64,000 nt of DNA from Oleispirillum sp963668495 (GTDB lineage: Bacteria > Pseudomonadota > Alphaproteobacteria > Rhodospirillales > Rhodospirillaceae). Shown in pieces: positions 38,621 to 48,211 of this stretch. The first letter of the stretch is position 1, and the number at the start of each line of letters is the position of its first letter. A program made the position numbers and the translations under genes. The notes beneath the pieces were generated by a model. It was not told where the DNA came from. It ran no database searches and saw only the letters and a program-made list of their open reading frames with translations. The DNA is taken from the NCBI GenBank assembly GCA_963668495.1, contig OY764545.1:62001-126000 (forward strand), read 5' to 3'.

Positions 38621-41113
38621 ATGCACGAAAACCTACATAGCCACCTATCCACAGATAAGCCGGAGCGCCCGTGGCGCTTCGGCTTACGCGGGAAAATGCG
38701 CGCCACATTCGCTCTTATCACCATGCTGGTGGTCAGTGCGGTCCTAGTTGCGTGGTCCAGTTACCGTGAAACGGATCGGTCCTTGGATGAGATTGTTCAC
38801 AAATCCATTCCGTTAATGACGGAACTTGCCAATGTATCTCACCTAACTCAGCAGATTCTGACGCTCACACCGACGATACTGTTGGCAGATGATATAGGTA
38901 AGCTAGAACGTGCTGCCGCTGATTTTTCGCAAAAACGCGCCCAATTCACCCAATCGCTGGCCGCGTTGGACATGTACCCGAGCATTGCCTCGGAAATGCG
39001 ACAAATGCGTATGGATGTCCTGGATATCCAATCCGATACGTTTCGTCTTTTATCTGCGCAACGGGAACGTATTCGCCTCGCCTCGTCTTATGAAATCGTG
39101 CACGAGCAAATTGGGGTCATTCATCAAGAGTATCGCTTACTATCGGGGGCTAAGGTCACATCTAACCCGACGGCGCAAAGGTTTTTACTGCACACAAACC
39201 AATTTCTGACGGCTTTATCCCATCTAAATCGTGCAAAAAACCAACAGCAACTAGAAATACAGATGGAGCAAATGCGCCCCATCTTATATCGCATGAGCCA
39301 AAGTCTTGGTGAACAAGGCATCCGTCCTATTCAGCAGGCCGCTGAAAGAATCGTACGCCGCCTGCAGGATCTGGCTTATGGCGACAATTCAATCAGCGCA
39401 TTGCGCCGCCGTGAAATCACAGCTGACAAAATCACAAAATCCCATCTTGGTGCCATCCGCGACACTGAACAGCGTTTAAGTACATCTCTTTGTTCCTTAA
39501 TGGATGATGTTAAACAGCACACAAAGGAACGACGGGCGATTACTGCTGATCATCTCGGGCAGAGCCAAATCCTGCTGTTAATCCTTGGCATTGGTTGCAC
39601 ACTTGGCACCTTATTCCTGACCTTTGTCTATCTAGGTCACAGTGTTCTGAAGCGGATTAATCGTCTGGGGGCAACCATGCGTGCAATTGCCGGGGGTGAC
39701 ATTGAACATCCCATTGACCCCGGCCCACCGGATGAACTCGGCGACATGGCAATGGACCTGTCGATTTTCCGCGACGTTATGGCTCGTAACAATCACATCG
39801 CCACCCACGACTTGCTGACAGGCCTTGGCAACAGGGCACTGCTGGACGCGTTCATAAATCGCAGTATTCAGCACGGCGATACTGGTTCCCTTCTATATTT
39901 TAACTTGGACGGTTTGCGAGACATTATTGAAACATTCGGGCACGACACCGGGGATCGCGTCCTGCGGATACTTGCGGATCGCCTCAGCAAATCAGTCCGC
40001 CCGGCAGATATCCCCACACGCATCGGTGGACAGCGCTTTGTCGTTGCCGCGCCTGGTTTGATTGAGCCGTCCAATATTCAAGCTTTTGTTTCACGCCTTA
40101 CTCATGAAATGCGCAGGCCCATTCGCGTCGAAGAGTTGGAATTAAGTGTCGACCCATTCGCCGGCATTGCTTGCTACCCCGAACATGGTCAAGATGCGGA
40201 AACCTTGATGCACCATGCCGATGTTGCCATGCGCACGCGACTGGATGATCGTAACAACCTTGATGGTGCGATTTACACACCAGACATCGGGCATCAGGCC
40301 GACCATATTAAGCAAATCCGCAAAGACCTGAAGCTCGCCATCGACCGGGGCGACTTCCTATTACACTTCCAACCCAAGATGCGGATCGCGACCGGGCAAA
40401 TCATCGGGGCGGAAGCCTTGGTTCGATGGAATCACCCCGAACGTGGCGCAATCAGTCCCGCCGACTTTATCCCCATGGCAGAACGCAGCGGCCTGATTCT
40501 CCCTTTGGGGCGCTGGATTCTTCAGGAAGCCTGTCGACAGGCGAAAATCTGGATGGATATGGGATGCGATGCACGCCGGGTTGCCGTGAATATTTCCCCG
40601 GTCCAATTCCTGCGTGATGACATGGTCCAAGCTGTGCAGGACGCATTGAGCAAAACCGGACTTCCTGCGGAGATGTTGGAACTGGAGATCACCGAAGGCG
40701 TGTTTGTAAAACACGAAGAAAGTGTACTGGAACGGATGTCCCGACTACGGGCTATGGGGATCAGGTTATCAATTGACGACTTCGGCACTGGGTATTCGTC
40801 TCTCAGTTACCTTAAGAAGCTTCCGGTCAACACCCTGAAAATTGACCAATCATTTGTCAGAAACATTGAACCCAACAATGAAGACGCCCGCATCTGCCGC
40901 GCGATTATTCGGCTTGCGCATGATTTGGGACTGGATGTGGTGGCAGAGGGTATTGAATGGCAAAGCCACATTGACTTTTTGAACGCAGAATCCTGTGATG
41001 TTGGACAGGGCTATCTGATCAGCCGTCCCTTGCCCGCGTCGGATATCCCTGCCTTTATCAGCAAATGGAAGTCAGAACGGCATACTTTACGTGAAGTTCC
41101 GACTTCCGCCTGA
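38621..41113 (+). CDS. Membrane HAMP-GGDEF-EAL protein, predicted c-di-GMP phosphodiesterase
   Basis: 830 aa from the ATG at 38621 (AAAGAG seven bases upstream; the frame extends to 38576 without a ribosome site). TM1 (about 27-47) and TM2 (about 313-335) bracket a helical periplasmic sensor of ~265 residues, followed by HAMP. The GGDEF domain is degenerate: the signature reads IGGQRF, so cyclase activity is unlikely. The EAL domain keeps EALVRWNH, ELEITEGVF, IDDFGTGYSSLSYLKKLP and VAEGIE, so hydrolysis of c-di-GMP is expected, perhaps with GTP sensed by the dead GGDEF. Confidence 0.9.
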   Translation: MHENLHSHLSTDKPERPWRFGLRGKMRATFALITMLVVSAVLVAWSSYRETDRSLDEIVHKSIPLMTELANVSHLTQQILTLTPTILLADDIGKLERAAADFSQKRAQFTQSLAALDMYPSIASEMRQMRMDVLDIQSDTFRLLSAQRERIRLASSYEIVHEQIGVIHQEYRLLSGAKVTSNPTAQRFLLHTNQFLTALSHLNRAKNQQQLEIQMEQMRPILYRMSQSLGEQGIRPIQQAAERIVRRLQDLAYGDNSISALRRREITADKITKSHLGAIRDTEQRLSTSLCSLMDDVKQHTKERRAITADHLGQSQILLLILGIGCTLGTLFLTFVYLGHSVLKRINRLGATMRAIAGGDIEHPIDPGPPDELGDMAMDLSIFRDVMARNNHIATHDLLTGLGNRALLDAFINRSIQHGDTGSLLYFNLDGLRDIIETFGHDTGDRVLRILADRLSKSVRPADIPTRIGGQRFVVAAPGLIEPSNIQAFVSRLTHEMRRPIRVEELELSVDPFAGIACYPEHGQDAETLMHHADVAMRTRLDDRNNLDGAIYTPDIGHQADHIKQIRKDLKLAIDRGDFLLHFQPKMRIATGQIIGAEALVRWNHPERGAISPADFIPMAERSGLILPLGRWILQEACRQAKIWMDMGCDARRVAVNISPVQFLRDDMVQAVQDALSKTGLPAEMLELEITEGVFVKHEESVLERMSRLRAMGIRLSIDDFGTGYSSLSYLKKLPVNTLKIDQSFVRNIEPNNEDARICRAIIRLAHDLGLDVVAEGIEWQSHIDFLNAESCDVGQGYLISRPLPASDIPAFISKWKSERHTLREVPTSA

Positions 41114-41131
41114 TGTTTCGTATGTACTCAA

Positions 41132-41151
41132 CCCGGTGCGGTTAAACCGGG
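41132..41151. terminator. Bidirectional hairpin between convergent genes
   Basis: CCCGGT/ACCGGG stem with an 8-base loop between the EAL gene and the 3' end of the Lrp gene. No T-run, so weak evidence. Confidence 0.35.
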
Positions 41152-41618
41152 CGCGTTTCAAACACTCGGGACGGGACGACCTGACGACGCACAACACGAC
41201 GCAATGCGATATTTGTTTGAATGCGCAGCACGCCCGGCAGCCTTGACAGGACTTCCTTGTGCAAACGCTCATAATCTTCTGCATCTTTAGCAACGACCCG
41301 CAACAGGTAATCTGACTGCCCGGACATAAGATAGCATTCCATGACCTCGGCGCAGTGGCGCACGGCTTCCTCAAAACGGGATAGATATTCTTCAGTTTGT
41401 TTTTCCAAAGTGATATCGACAAAGATGCTCAAACGACGCCCAAGCGCCCCTTCATCAATTTGTGCAGTGTAGCCACTGATCAGACCATTGGCTTCCAACT
41501 GCTGCACACGTCGTAAGCAGGCCGAAGGGGACAAATGCACTTTCCCTGCCAAATCCACATTTGAAATACGACCGTCTCCCTGCAAAATACGCAGGATCTC
41601 AACATCTGTATCGTCCAC
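41142..41618 (-). CDS. Lrp/AsnC-family transcriptional regulator
   Basis: 158 aa. N-terminal winged helix (ILQGDGRISNVDLAGKVHLSPSACLRRVQQLE) and C-terminal RAM ligand-binding domain (about 65-145) with VMECYLMSGQSDYLLRVV. Divergent from the alanine dehydrogenase gene over 145 bases, the classic arrangement in which the Lrp protein senses alanine and activates ald. Confidence 0.93.
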   Translation of the reverse strand: MDDTDVEILRILQGDGRISNVDLAGKVHLSPSACLRRVQQLEANGLISGYTAQIDEGALGRRLSIFVDITLEKQTEEYLSRFEEAVRHCAEVMECYLMSGQSDYLLRVVAKDAEDYERLHKEVLSRLPGVLRIQTNIALRRVVRRQVVPSRVFETRPV

Positions 41619-41763
41619 CTTTTACCTACTTCCATTGCAAAAATAACCACAACAAACAATATTGTTCGAAAATTATCTAATCCAAGCCGCACTTTTGCAA
41701 GGATTATCGAATGCAAAATCCATATACTATTCCTCCGTTTTTTTTGGAAATAGGAACCCTTGC

Positions 41764-42888
41764 ATGAAAATTGGCGTCCCAACCGAAATCAAGAATCATG
41801 AATACCGTGTCGGCCTTGCTCCTACCGCTGTACGGGAACTCATTCATCACGGACATAGCGTTATTGTCCAGTCCGGCGCCGGGAACGGCATCGGCATGAC
41901 CGATGCAGATTATACCGCGGTTGGTGCGCAAATTGTGAACGATGCAAAATCCGTTTTTGCTGAGTCCAATATGATCGTGAAGGTTAAGGAACCGCAGTTG
42001 CAGGAATGCGACATGTTGCGTCCCGATCATGTCCTGTTTACCTATCTGCACTTGGCTCCTGATCCTGCACAAACTGAGGCTCTGCAAAAATCAGGGTGCA
42101 CGGCAATTGCTTATGAAACCGTCACCGCACCTGATGGCAGCTTGCCACTGCTTGCACCGATGAGTGAAGTTGCCGGTCGCATGTCGATCCAAGCCGGAGC
42201 CCATTACCTTGAAAAAGCTCAAGGTGGTCGCGGCGTGCTGTTAGGCGGCGTGCCCGGTGTTGCACCGGCCAAAGTTGTTATTCTTGGCGGCGGTGTAGCC
42301 GGCACCAATGCGGCACAAATGGCCGTCGGCATGGGGGCGGATGTCACTATTCTGGAAAAATCTTTGACACGGATCCGGGCGCTGGACGCTATGTTCGCCG
42401 GACGCGCCAAAACTGTTTATTCTACAGTTGATGCCTTGGAAAGCCTGGCACCGACTGCGGACCTCTTGGTCGGTTCGATTTTGATCCCGGGTGCATCTGC
42501 GCCCAAATTGGTCACTCGCAAGATTCTGCAATCCATGCAAAATGGCTCCGTCGTCGTCGATATTGCCATTGATCAGGGTGGCTGCATGGAAACCAGTCGC
42601 CCAACCACCCATGCCGATCCGGTATTTATCGAAGAGGGCGTCATCCACTATTGCGTCGCCAACATGCCCGGTGCCGTTGCACGCACCAGCACTCTGGCTT
42701 TGAACAACGCTACCCTGCCCTACGCCATTGCATTGGCTGATAAAGGCTGGAAAACCGCGTTATCAGAGGATGCCGGACTGCGCAATGGCCTGAATATCCA
42801 CGATGGCAAAATCACTTTCAAAGCTGTGGCGACGGCGTTGAATAAGGTGGATGCTTTTGTACCCGCCGACGACTGTCTCGGCGAATGA
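41764..42888 (+). CDS. ald: Alanine dehydrogenase
   Basis: 374 aa from the ATG at 41764 (MKIGVPTEIKN). NAD-dependent reversible oxidative deamination of L-alanine to pyruvate and ammonia. N-terminal AlaDh/PNT domain with EYRVGLAP and HYLEKAQGGRG; Rossmann NAD motif VVILGGGVAGTNAAQMA. Length is standard. Likely activated by the divergent Lrp regulator. Links alanine use to carbon and nitrogen supply. Confidence 0.95.
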   Translation: MKIGVPTEIKNHEYRVGLAPTAVRELIHHGHSVIVQSGAGNGIGMTDADYTAVGAQIVNDAKSVFAESNMIVKVKEPQLQECDMLRPDHVLFTYLHLAPDPAQTEALQKSGCTAIAYETVTAPDGSLPLLAPMSEVAGRMSIQAGAHYLEKAQGGRGVLLGGVPGVAPAKVVILGGGVAGTNAAQMAVGMGADVTILEKSLTRIRALDAMFAGRAKTVYSTVDALESLAPTADLLVGSILIPGASAPKLVTRKILQSMQNGSVVVDIAIDQGGCMETSRPTTHADPVFIEEGVIHYCVANMPGAVARTSTLALNNATLPYAIALADKGWKTALSEDAGLRNGLNIHDGKITFKAVATALNKVDAFVPADDCLGE

Positions 42889-43228
42889 GCGAATTTGACG
42901 GCTAAGATTATCTTGCCCGTCAAACAACAGGCCCAGCCCGGAGGTCAGTTTTTCCGGGACTTTTCTCAGCCGTAACACCGACTGATGGAAAGACTATCAG
43001 GTTATGTTTCTATCCACAGGATAACTTTTCAGGTCCGTCTATTTGGCGGACCTCTTTTTTGTATTATCGCAGTGATATTCGTCATCTTTGATACAATTTT
43101 TCTTAGATTTATGACAATTTTACGGGTTGCTTTAAGCTAAACTCCTCCTACCTTTTACATGGGTCCATTTTTTATGCGGCCGAACAGGCACACGGTTTAG
43201 CTTTTGCCGCAATTTAGGGGAGATAATT
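42889..43228. other. Intergenic region between ald and the OmpA lipoprotein gene
   Basis: 340 bases. Contains the terminator at 43031; the AT-rich right part presumably carries the promoter of the OmpA gene. No other feature seen. Confidence 0.5.
43031..43060 (+). terminator. Rho-independent terminator downstream of ald
   Basis: AGGTCCG/CGGACCT stem, 9-base loop, then CTTTTTT. Confidence 0.85.
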
Positions 43229-44047
43229 ATGAAATTTCGTAGTGGACTAATGGCAGCCGTCGCCGGGACTTTCCTCCTGAGCGGGTGTGCCAACTGGGAT
43301 GTTGATGGCACGGCAGCAATGCCGAACGAAGGCGATGCCTTTGCTGCTGCATTGCAGGAACAGTACATCGAACGCGCCCGCTTTGAAGTCGAGGAAGGGG
43401 ACTGGGGCTCAGTTGACTTCTTCACCAGCCGGGCAGAATTGGCCGCCAAGGGTATGCCACCTGCACCGCAGGCACCATCCGAACGCACTTTGAAAGTGGA
43501 AGTGGATGAAATTGGAATGTCGCATGCCAAATTGGTCGATGCTCTTGCCGCTGGTTCCGCCAAAGTCAATCCGGTCGCTTGCGCCCAATCCCAAGCATGG
43601 CTTGAACACTGGATGGAACAGTCTGAAGAAGGACATCAGCCTGACCATATCGCCATGGCACGGGTTCACTTTGAAAAGTCCATCGTGAACTGCGTTCCGA
43701 AAGCGATGAAAATGACAGATGCCCCAACCTTCCGCATCTATTTCCCGTTTGACAGCGACACCTTGACTTCTGAAGCTCGCGCTGTTGTGGATGATATTGT
43801 TGCGTTCTTCTCCGGCTCCAAACCGACGGCTGTCCACGTTGCCGGTCACACGGATACGGCTGGTCCGAAAGCATACAATGCAAAATTGGGCATGGAACGC
43901 GCCAAAGCGGTTTCTGAAGTCCTGTCGAAAGAAGGCGTTGCGCCGATTTCTGAAACATCCTATGGCGAAACCAACTTGCCAAAACCAACCGCCGATGGCG
44001 TGATTGAGCAAGAAAACCGTCAAGTCACGGTAACGTTCAAGCAATAA
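43229..44047 (+). CDS. OmpA-family peptidoglycan-associated lipoprotein
   Basis: 272 aa. Lipoprotein signal with lipobox LLSGC (Cys about residue 20), so anchored in the outer membrane. The middle is a family-specific helical domain with two Cys. The C-terminal OmpA-like domain (about 165-272) binds peptidoglycan: FRIYFPFDSDTLT, VHVAGHTDTAG and NAKLGMERAKAV are the diaminopimelate-binding motifs. Good GGGGAGATAATT Shine-Dalgarno before the ATG. It is longer than Pal and not next to tol genes, so it is a separate envelope-linking protein. Confidence 0.88.
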   Translation: MKFRSGLMAAVAGTFLLSGCANWDVDGTAAMPNEGDAFAAALQEQYIERARFEVEEGDWGSVDFFTSRAELAAKGMPPAPQAPSERTLKVEVDEIGMSHAKLVDALAAGSAKVNPVACAQSQAWLEHWMEQSEEGHQPDHIAMARVHFEKSIVNCVPKAMKMTDAPTFRIYFPFDSDTLTSEARAVVDDIVAFFSGSKPTAVHVAGHTDTAGPKAYNAKLGMERAKAVSEVLSKEGVAPISETSYGETNLPKPTADGVIEQENRQVTVTFKQ

Positions 44048-44070
44048 GCTGGTTCTGCCCTAAAATCATT

Positions 44071-44095
44071 AAAGGCCCGATTTAATCGGGCCTTT
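44071..44095. terminator. Bidirectional terminator
   Basis: Perfect 11-bp stem AAAGGCCCGAT/ATCGGGCCTTT with a TTA loop between two convergent genes. Confidence 0.85.
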
Positions 44096-44117
44096 AGTGC
44101 ACTTATATGCCAATACA

Positions 44118-45767
44118 CTATGCACAGACGGATGGGGATATATGGATATCATCCTGCCCGACAATACGAATACAATCGCGTCCATCGCGTTTGGCACAGT
44201 ACAAGGCTTCATCCGCACGGGACAGCACTGCTTCTAAGGACAAAGCTGTATCCCAACCGGCAACACCAAAGCTTGCGGTGGCACTTAGCTCTATCTCTTT
44301 CTTTCCATCGCTTGCCCCGGGGATAGTAATTGGAAGAGCCTTCATCTTATCCCGCACACGGGCCGCAATCATTGCTGCTATATCTGGCGTTGCCCCGGGC
44401 AGAAGTAAGGCAAATTCTTCGCCACCGATGCGGCCAAACACGTCTCCCGGTCGCAAGGAATAATTCAGTGTAGAAGTGAATTGTCGCAACACTTCGTCCC
44501 CGACCGCATGCCCATATGAATCATTGACCTGCTTGAAGTGGTCCAAATCACAAGATACCAACGCCAAGGGATACCCTCCGCGCTGGGCACGTGCATATTC
44601 CCTAAGGCAAGCATCATGAAAGGCACGGCGGTTCAAGGCACCGGTCAAAGGATCGGTTGTCGCCAGCCGTAGCAGTTCATATTCCTTTTCCTTACGGGCC
44701 GTAATATCCGCAAACGAACAGCACACCATGGCCTGATTATTGTCGGTAAGCACCGTCATAGACGCCTGTACCCACATGACTTCACCATTGCGCCCATTCA
44801 AACGCATTTCCTGATCCGTCAGGCTGCGCTTGTGCTGCAATTCATTGATGAAGGCCCAGTACTGCTCCGGCGTTTCCCAAAGCCGTGATGCGTCCATGCC
44901 TACCTGAGCCCCGGCGACACCATCAAAAAACACCTGAGCGGAGCGGTTAATCATGGAGATCACATGCGTATCTTTGTGAAAAATCACCATGGGCATCGGC
45001 GAGGCTTCAATAATCCCGCGCAATGCCACCTCGTTGGTTTTGACAGCGCGTTCAGCCAACTTTTGCCCTGTCATGTCCGAAAACGTTACAAACAGCAGAT
45101 CACGCTGGTTAACTTCTACTCGGGCGGCAGACACCAAATACCACCGCATCTCACCTTTTTTGGATTTCAGACAAATTTCTCCACCGTCAAACCGCTGATG
45201 GGTTGAGATTTTGTTTTGCAAATCCTGACAGCAGTACTGCCCTTTCATCAAATCGAATAAGTTTTCCTTATTCAAAGCACCGGGTGCCAAACCAAATGCA
45301 TACAGCGCGTCAGGATTCCCTTGCAGCAGGCGTCCATCCATATGCGTCAAGAAATATGGCACCGGTAACGATGTAAAGACATGCCGTAATTGATGAAAAG
45401 AGACACGCATGGTGTCACGTTTTTTGCGCGCCCTAATCAAAGCCTCAGCCTTGGCCTTTTCATCGACAACGGACCGCCAGATCACAATCATCAAGACGAC
45501 CGGACCGATGACCAACATCCCTAAAGTCCACTTCAGGTGCTGCAATGCAAATAGAGCCAACGGGCTAAGCGCAGTGTCCTGACCGTCATGCCCCAACTGC
45601 CACATGCCAATCGCCACTACAATCGCTGATAAAGACAGAACCAACGCCAATGCAAGGGAGAAGCTGCGAAGAAACCGCCATCTATGCCCATTTTCGGTAC
45701 TTTGCCGTTTCAGGCACCCCGAAGACACTTGATCGTCTGAATTACTGTGGAACAGGTCCTGCAACAC
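44118..45767 (-). CDS. Membrane PAS-PAS-GGDEF diguanylate cyclase
   Basis: 549 aa from a GTG at 45767; no strong ribosome site, so the start is uncertain. Two transmembrane segments (about 35-55 and 75-97), then two PAS domains (about 130-235 and 250-370), then a GGDEF domain with TTDPLTGALNRRAF, signature GGEEF intact and an RxxD inhibitory I-site (RPGD) five residues before it. It should make c-di-GMP from two GTP under product inhibition. With the EAL protein about 3 kb away, the region holds a cyclase and a phosphodiesterase. Confidence 0.9.
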   Translation of the reverse strand: MLQDLFHSNSDDQVSSGCLKRQSTENGHRWRFLRSFSLALALVLSLSAIVVAIGMWQLGHDGQDTALSPLALFALQHLKWTLGMLVIGPVVLMIVIWRSVVDEKAKAEALIRARKKRDTMRVSFHQLRHVFTSLPVPYFLTHMDGRLLQGNPDALYAFGLAPGALNKENLFDLMKGQYCCQDLQNKISTHQRFDGGEICLKSKKGEMRWYLVSAARVEVNQRDLLFVTFSDMTGQKLAERAVKTNEVALRGIIEASPMPMVIFHKDTHVISMINRSAQVFFDGVAGAQVGMDASRLWETPEQYWAFINELQHKRSLTDQEMRLNGRNGEVMWVQASMTVLTDNNQAMVCCSFADITARKEKEYELLRLATTDPLTGALNRRAFHDACLREYARAQRGGYPLALVSCDLDHFKQVNDSYGHAVGDEVLRQFTSTLNYSLRPGDVFGRIGGEEFALLLPGATPDIAAMIAARVRDKMKALPITIPGASDGKKEIELSATASFGVAGWDTALSLEAVLSRADEALYCAKRDGRDCIRIVGQDDIHISPSVCA

Positions 45768-46300
45768 GCAACGTCACCTATGACTTGATAAAAGCAACCG
45801 CTCCCTATGATCACTCACAAGGTCTACAATCCGGCAAATCTGCTAGTGAAGAGCGAACGTACACATGAAAAGCCAAATCACGCACCCAACCCAAGGTGTC
45901 GTGCGTACATAATTCATGCGGATTATATCATTTCACTCATTGCCATACTATTACTCTACTTTCATGGAATTCTCAAGCTTGCACACTTAAGGCACCCCAG
46001 AACGCTATCAACATCGTGAAACCAAGCCAACAAAGCAAGACTGGCGTGATTATTTTGCACTTATGCATGCGTAAAACGTGCATACCCCCATTAGAATCTA
46101 ACCGAATCGGATAGGAAAATGCTACACTCCAGCAATGGAGCCTCCAAATATTTAGGCGAATTATAAAAACAGGGAGTAAACACATGGTGCCGCCCCATTT
46201 TTGAACGCACAAGTTCGTCTTCATATCGGCAAGGCTTGCGACACTCTCATTGCCTCCTGTATTCTCTCGTATTCCAATAGGCCCGTAAGGATGTCCAAAG
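45768..46300. other. Long intergenic region before the SLC13 transporter gene
   Basis: About 530 bases between divergent genes. No established gene. A possible 31-codon membrane peptide lies on the minus strand at 45973-46068 (see findings). Confidence 0.4.
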
Positions 46301-48196
46301 TTGCAGTTTCTCAGCGAAATCACGCCTGACATCATCATCACATTTGCCGTCTTGCTGGCAGTCCTGATCCTGTTTGCCAAAAACTATATCCCCCCTCACA
46401 TGGCGGCGATGGTTGGGCTTGCCGTCCTTCTGACTTCCGGTGTTATTGATACACAAGGAACCCTGTCAGTCTTCAGTAATGCAGCAACCATTACCATTGC
46501 CTGCATGTTCATCCTGAGTGCGGCATTGGAACGCACAGGCGTCATTGATCTGCTTGGTCGCGGCATCCTGAACCTTGCAGAAAAGCATCATATTTTGTCT
46601 GTGGTCTGCCTATTGGCTATGGTTACCATGGTCTCTGCCTTCATGAACAATACGCCCGTTGTGATTATCCTGTCCCCGATTGTCATTGCGGTGGCGCGGC
46701 AGTTACAAAACAGCCCATCCAAATACTTGATTCCACTATCATATATGGCGATTCTGGGCGGCACATGCACCTTGATTGGCACCTCGACCAACATTCTTGC
46801 CGATGGCATTGCCACCGCCCACGGCTTACCGCCATTCAGTATGTTCGAAGTGAGTGGCCCGGGGCTGGCTATGGCCTTCGTTGGCGCAGTCTATCTGGCG
46901 ACTTTTGGACACAAATTGCTACCGGACCGGGATACCTTACAGCAACAGCTATTAAGCGAGCCGGACCGCAAGCGGTTTTTGGCCGAAGCCATTGTCCAAT
47001 CCGAATCACCGCTGATTGGCAAAACTCTGAACGAAATCCGCTTCAGCAGCACTGAAGACTATGAAATTCTTGATCTTGTGCGCAATGACAGTGGCGCGCG
47101 CAATGGTCTGTTTAATATTGTTGATGCCGTTCGTGGATTGCGTAGCTCGCAACAGTCTTCAGCCGGGAATGATGGCAAAGGACGATCCACATTCCGTGAT
47201 ATCCCACTTCAGGCCGGGGATAGGATTGTCTTTAAAACCTATCAGGATCAGTTGCTTGAAATCCGCGAAAGCTCGGGCATTTCCTTTGATATTGAGGGTG
47301 GCAACGCCACGTATACATCTTTGACAACACGGGAAACCACCATCACCGAAGGTGTCATTGGCCCGAACTCGCACTTTGTTGGACAAACCCCCGCATCACT
47401 TCGTCTACGGCGGCGTTATGGCAGTTATATTCTGGCGGTTCACCGTGACCACCGAAACATCACCACCAATTTTGAGTCATTCCGCCTCCGCTACGGTGAT
47501 GTTTTGCTGATCGAAGGTCCGGCAGATGAGCTGGACCGCCTGTTTACCCATGAAAACCTGCAACCTGTTAGCAGGGTTCCCACCCTTTCTGTTGATGTCC
47601 CCAGAGCCATTTTAGCGGTTCTAACGATTTTTGCGGTGGTTGGTTTGGCAGCACTTCAGGTCATGCCCATTGCCGGACTGGCAATCCCCGGTGCAATTTT
47701 CGTTATTCTCGCCGGGTGCGTGACACTTGAACAAGCCTATGAAGCCATTGAATGGCGGATTCTGATGATGATCTTCGGTATGCTTGCGGTTTCATTGGCA
47801 ATGCAAGAATCCGGCGCGGCAGAGATGATTGTTATGGGGGCGGCCCACATGGTCGAAGACCTTGGCCCTGTTGCCATTTTAGCTACCGTATTTTTGCTGA
47901 CGTCCATTCTGACTGAGTTGATGAGCAACAATGCCACCGCAGTCCTGATGACACCGATTGTCATTGGATTGGCAGCGCAAACCGGATTGGAACCACGCCC
48001 CCTGGTGGTTGCGGTCATGCTGGGGGCCAGTGCCAGCTTTGCTACGCCTATTGGCTATCAAACCAATACCTACGTCTACAACATCGGCAACTATCACTTT
48101 AACGACTTCCTGAAAGTCGGGTTACCCATGAACCTGCTGATGCTGGTGGTTGCGACACTGGTGATTCCCATGGTCTGGCCGCTGACAACTCCGTAA
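46301..48196 (+). CDS. SLC13/DASS-family transporter with two RCK_C (TrkA-C) domains
   Basis: 631 aa from a TTG at 46301 with AAGG ten bases upstream; no in-frame ATG precedes it. Two hydrophobic halves of about five to six helices each flank two TrkA-C regulatory domains (about residues 220-300, ESPLIGKTLNEI, and 340-420, GVIGPNSHFVGQTPASL). Conserved SLC13 motifs NNTPVVIILSPIV and GTSTNILADG in the first half, SNNATAVLMTPI in the second. Members are sodium-coupled carriers of dicarboxylates, sulfate or related anions. Substrate not decidable. Confidence 0.9.
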   Translation: MQFLSEITPDIIITFAVLLAVLILFAKNYIPPHMAAMVGLAVLLTSGVIDTQGTLSVFSNAATITIACMFILSAALERTGVIDLLGRGILNLAEKHHILSVVCLLAMVTMVSAFMNNTPVVIILSPIVIAVARQLQNSPSKYLIPLSYMAILGGTCTLIGTSTNILADGIATAHGLPPFSMFEVSGPGLAMAFVGAVYLATFGHKLLPDRDTLQQQLLSEPDRKRFLAEAIVQSESPLIGKTLNEIRFSSTEDYEILDLVRNDSGARNGLFNIVDAVRGLRSSQQSSAGNDGKGRSTFRDIPLQAGDRIVFKTYQDQLLEIRESSGISFDIEGGNATYTSLTTRETTITEGVIGPNSHFVGQTPASLRLRRRYGSYILAVHRDHRNITTNFESFRLRYGDVLLIEGPADELDRLFTHENLQPVSRVPTLSVDVPRAILAVLTIFAVVGLAALQVMPIAGLAIPGAIFVILAGCVTLEQAYEAIEWRILMMIFGMLAVSLAMQESGAAEMIVMGAAHMVEDLGPVAILATVFLLTSILTELMSNNATAVLMTPIVIGLAAQTGLEPRPLVVAVMLGASASFATPIGYQTNTYVYNIGNYHFNDFLKVGLPMNLLMLVVATLVIPMVWPLTTP

Positions 48197-48211
48197 GGCT
48201 ATCACCCCATT

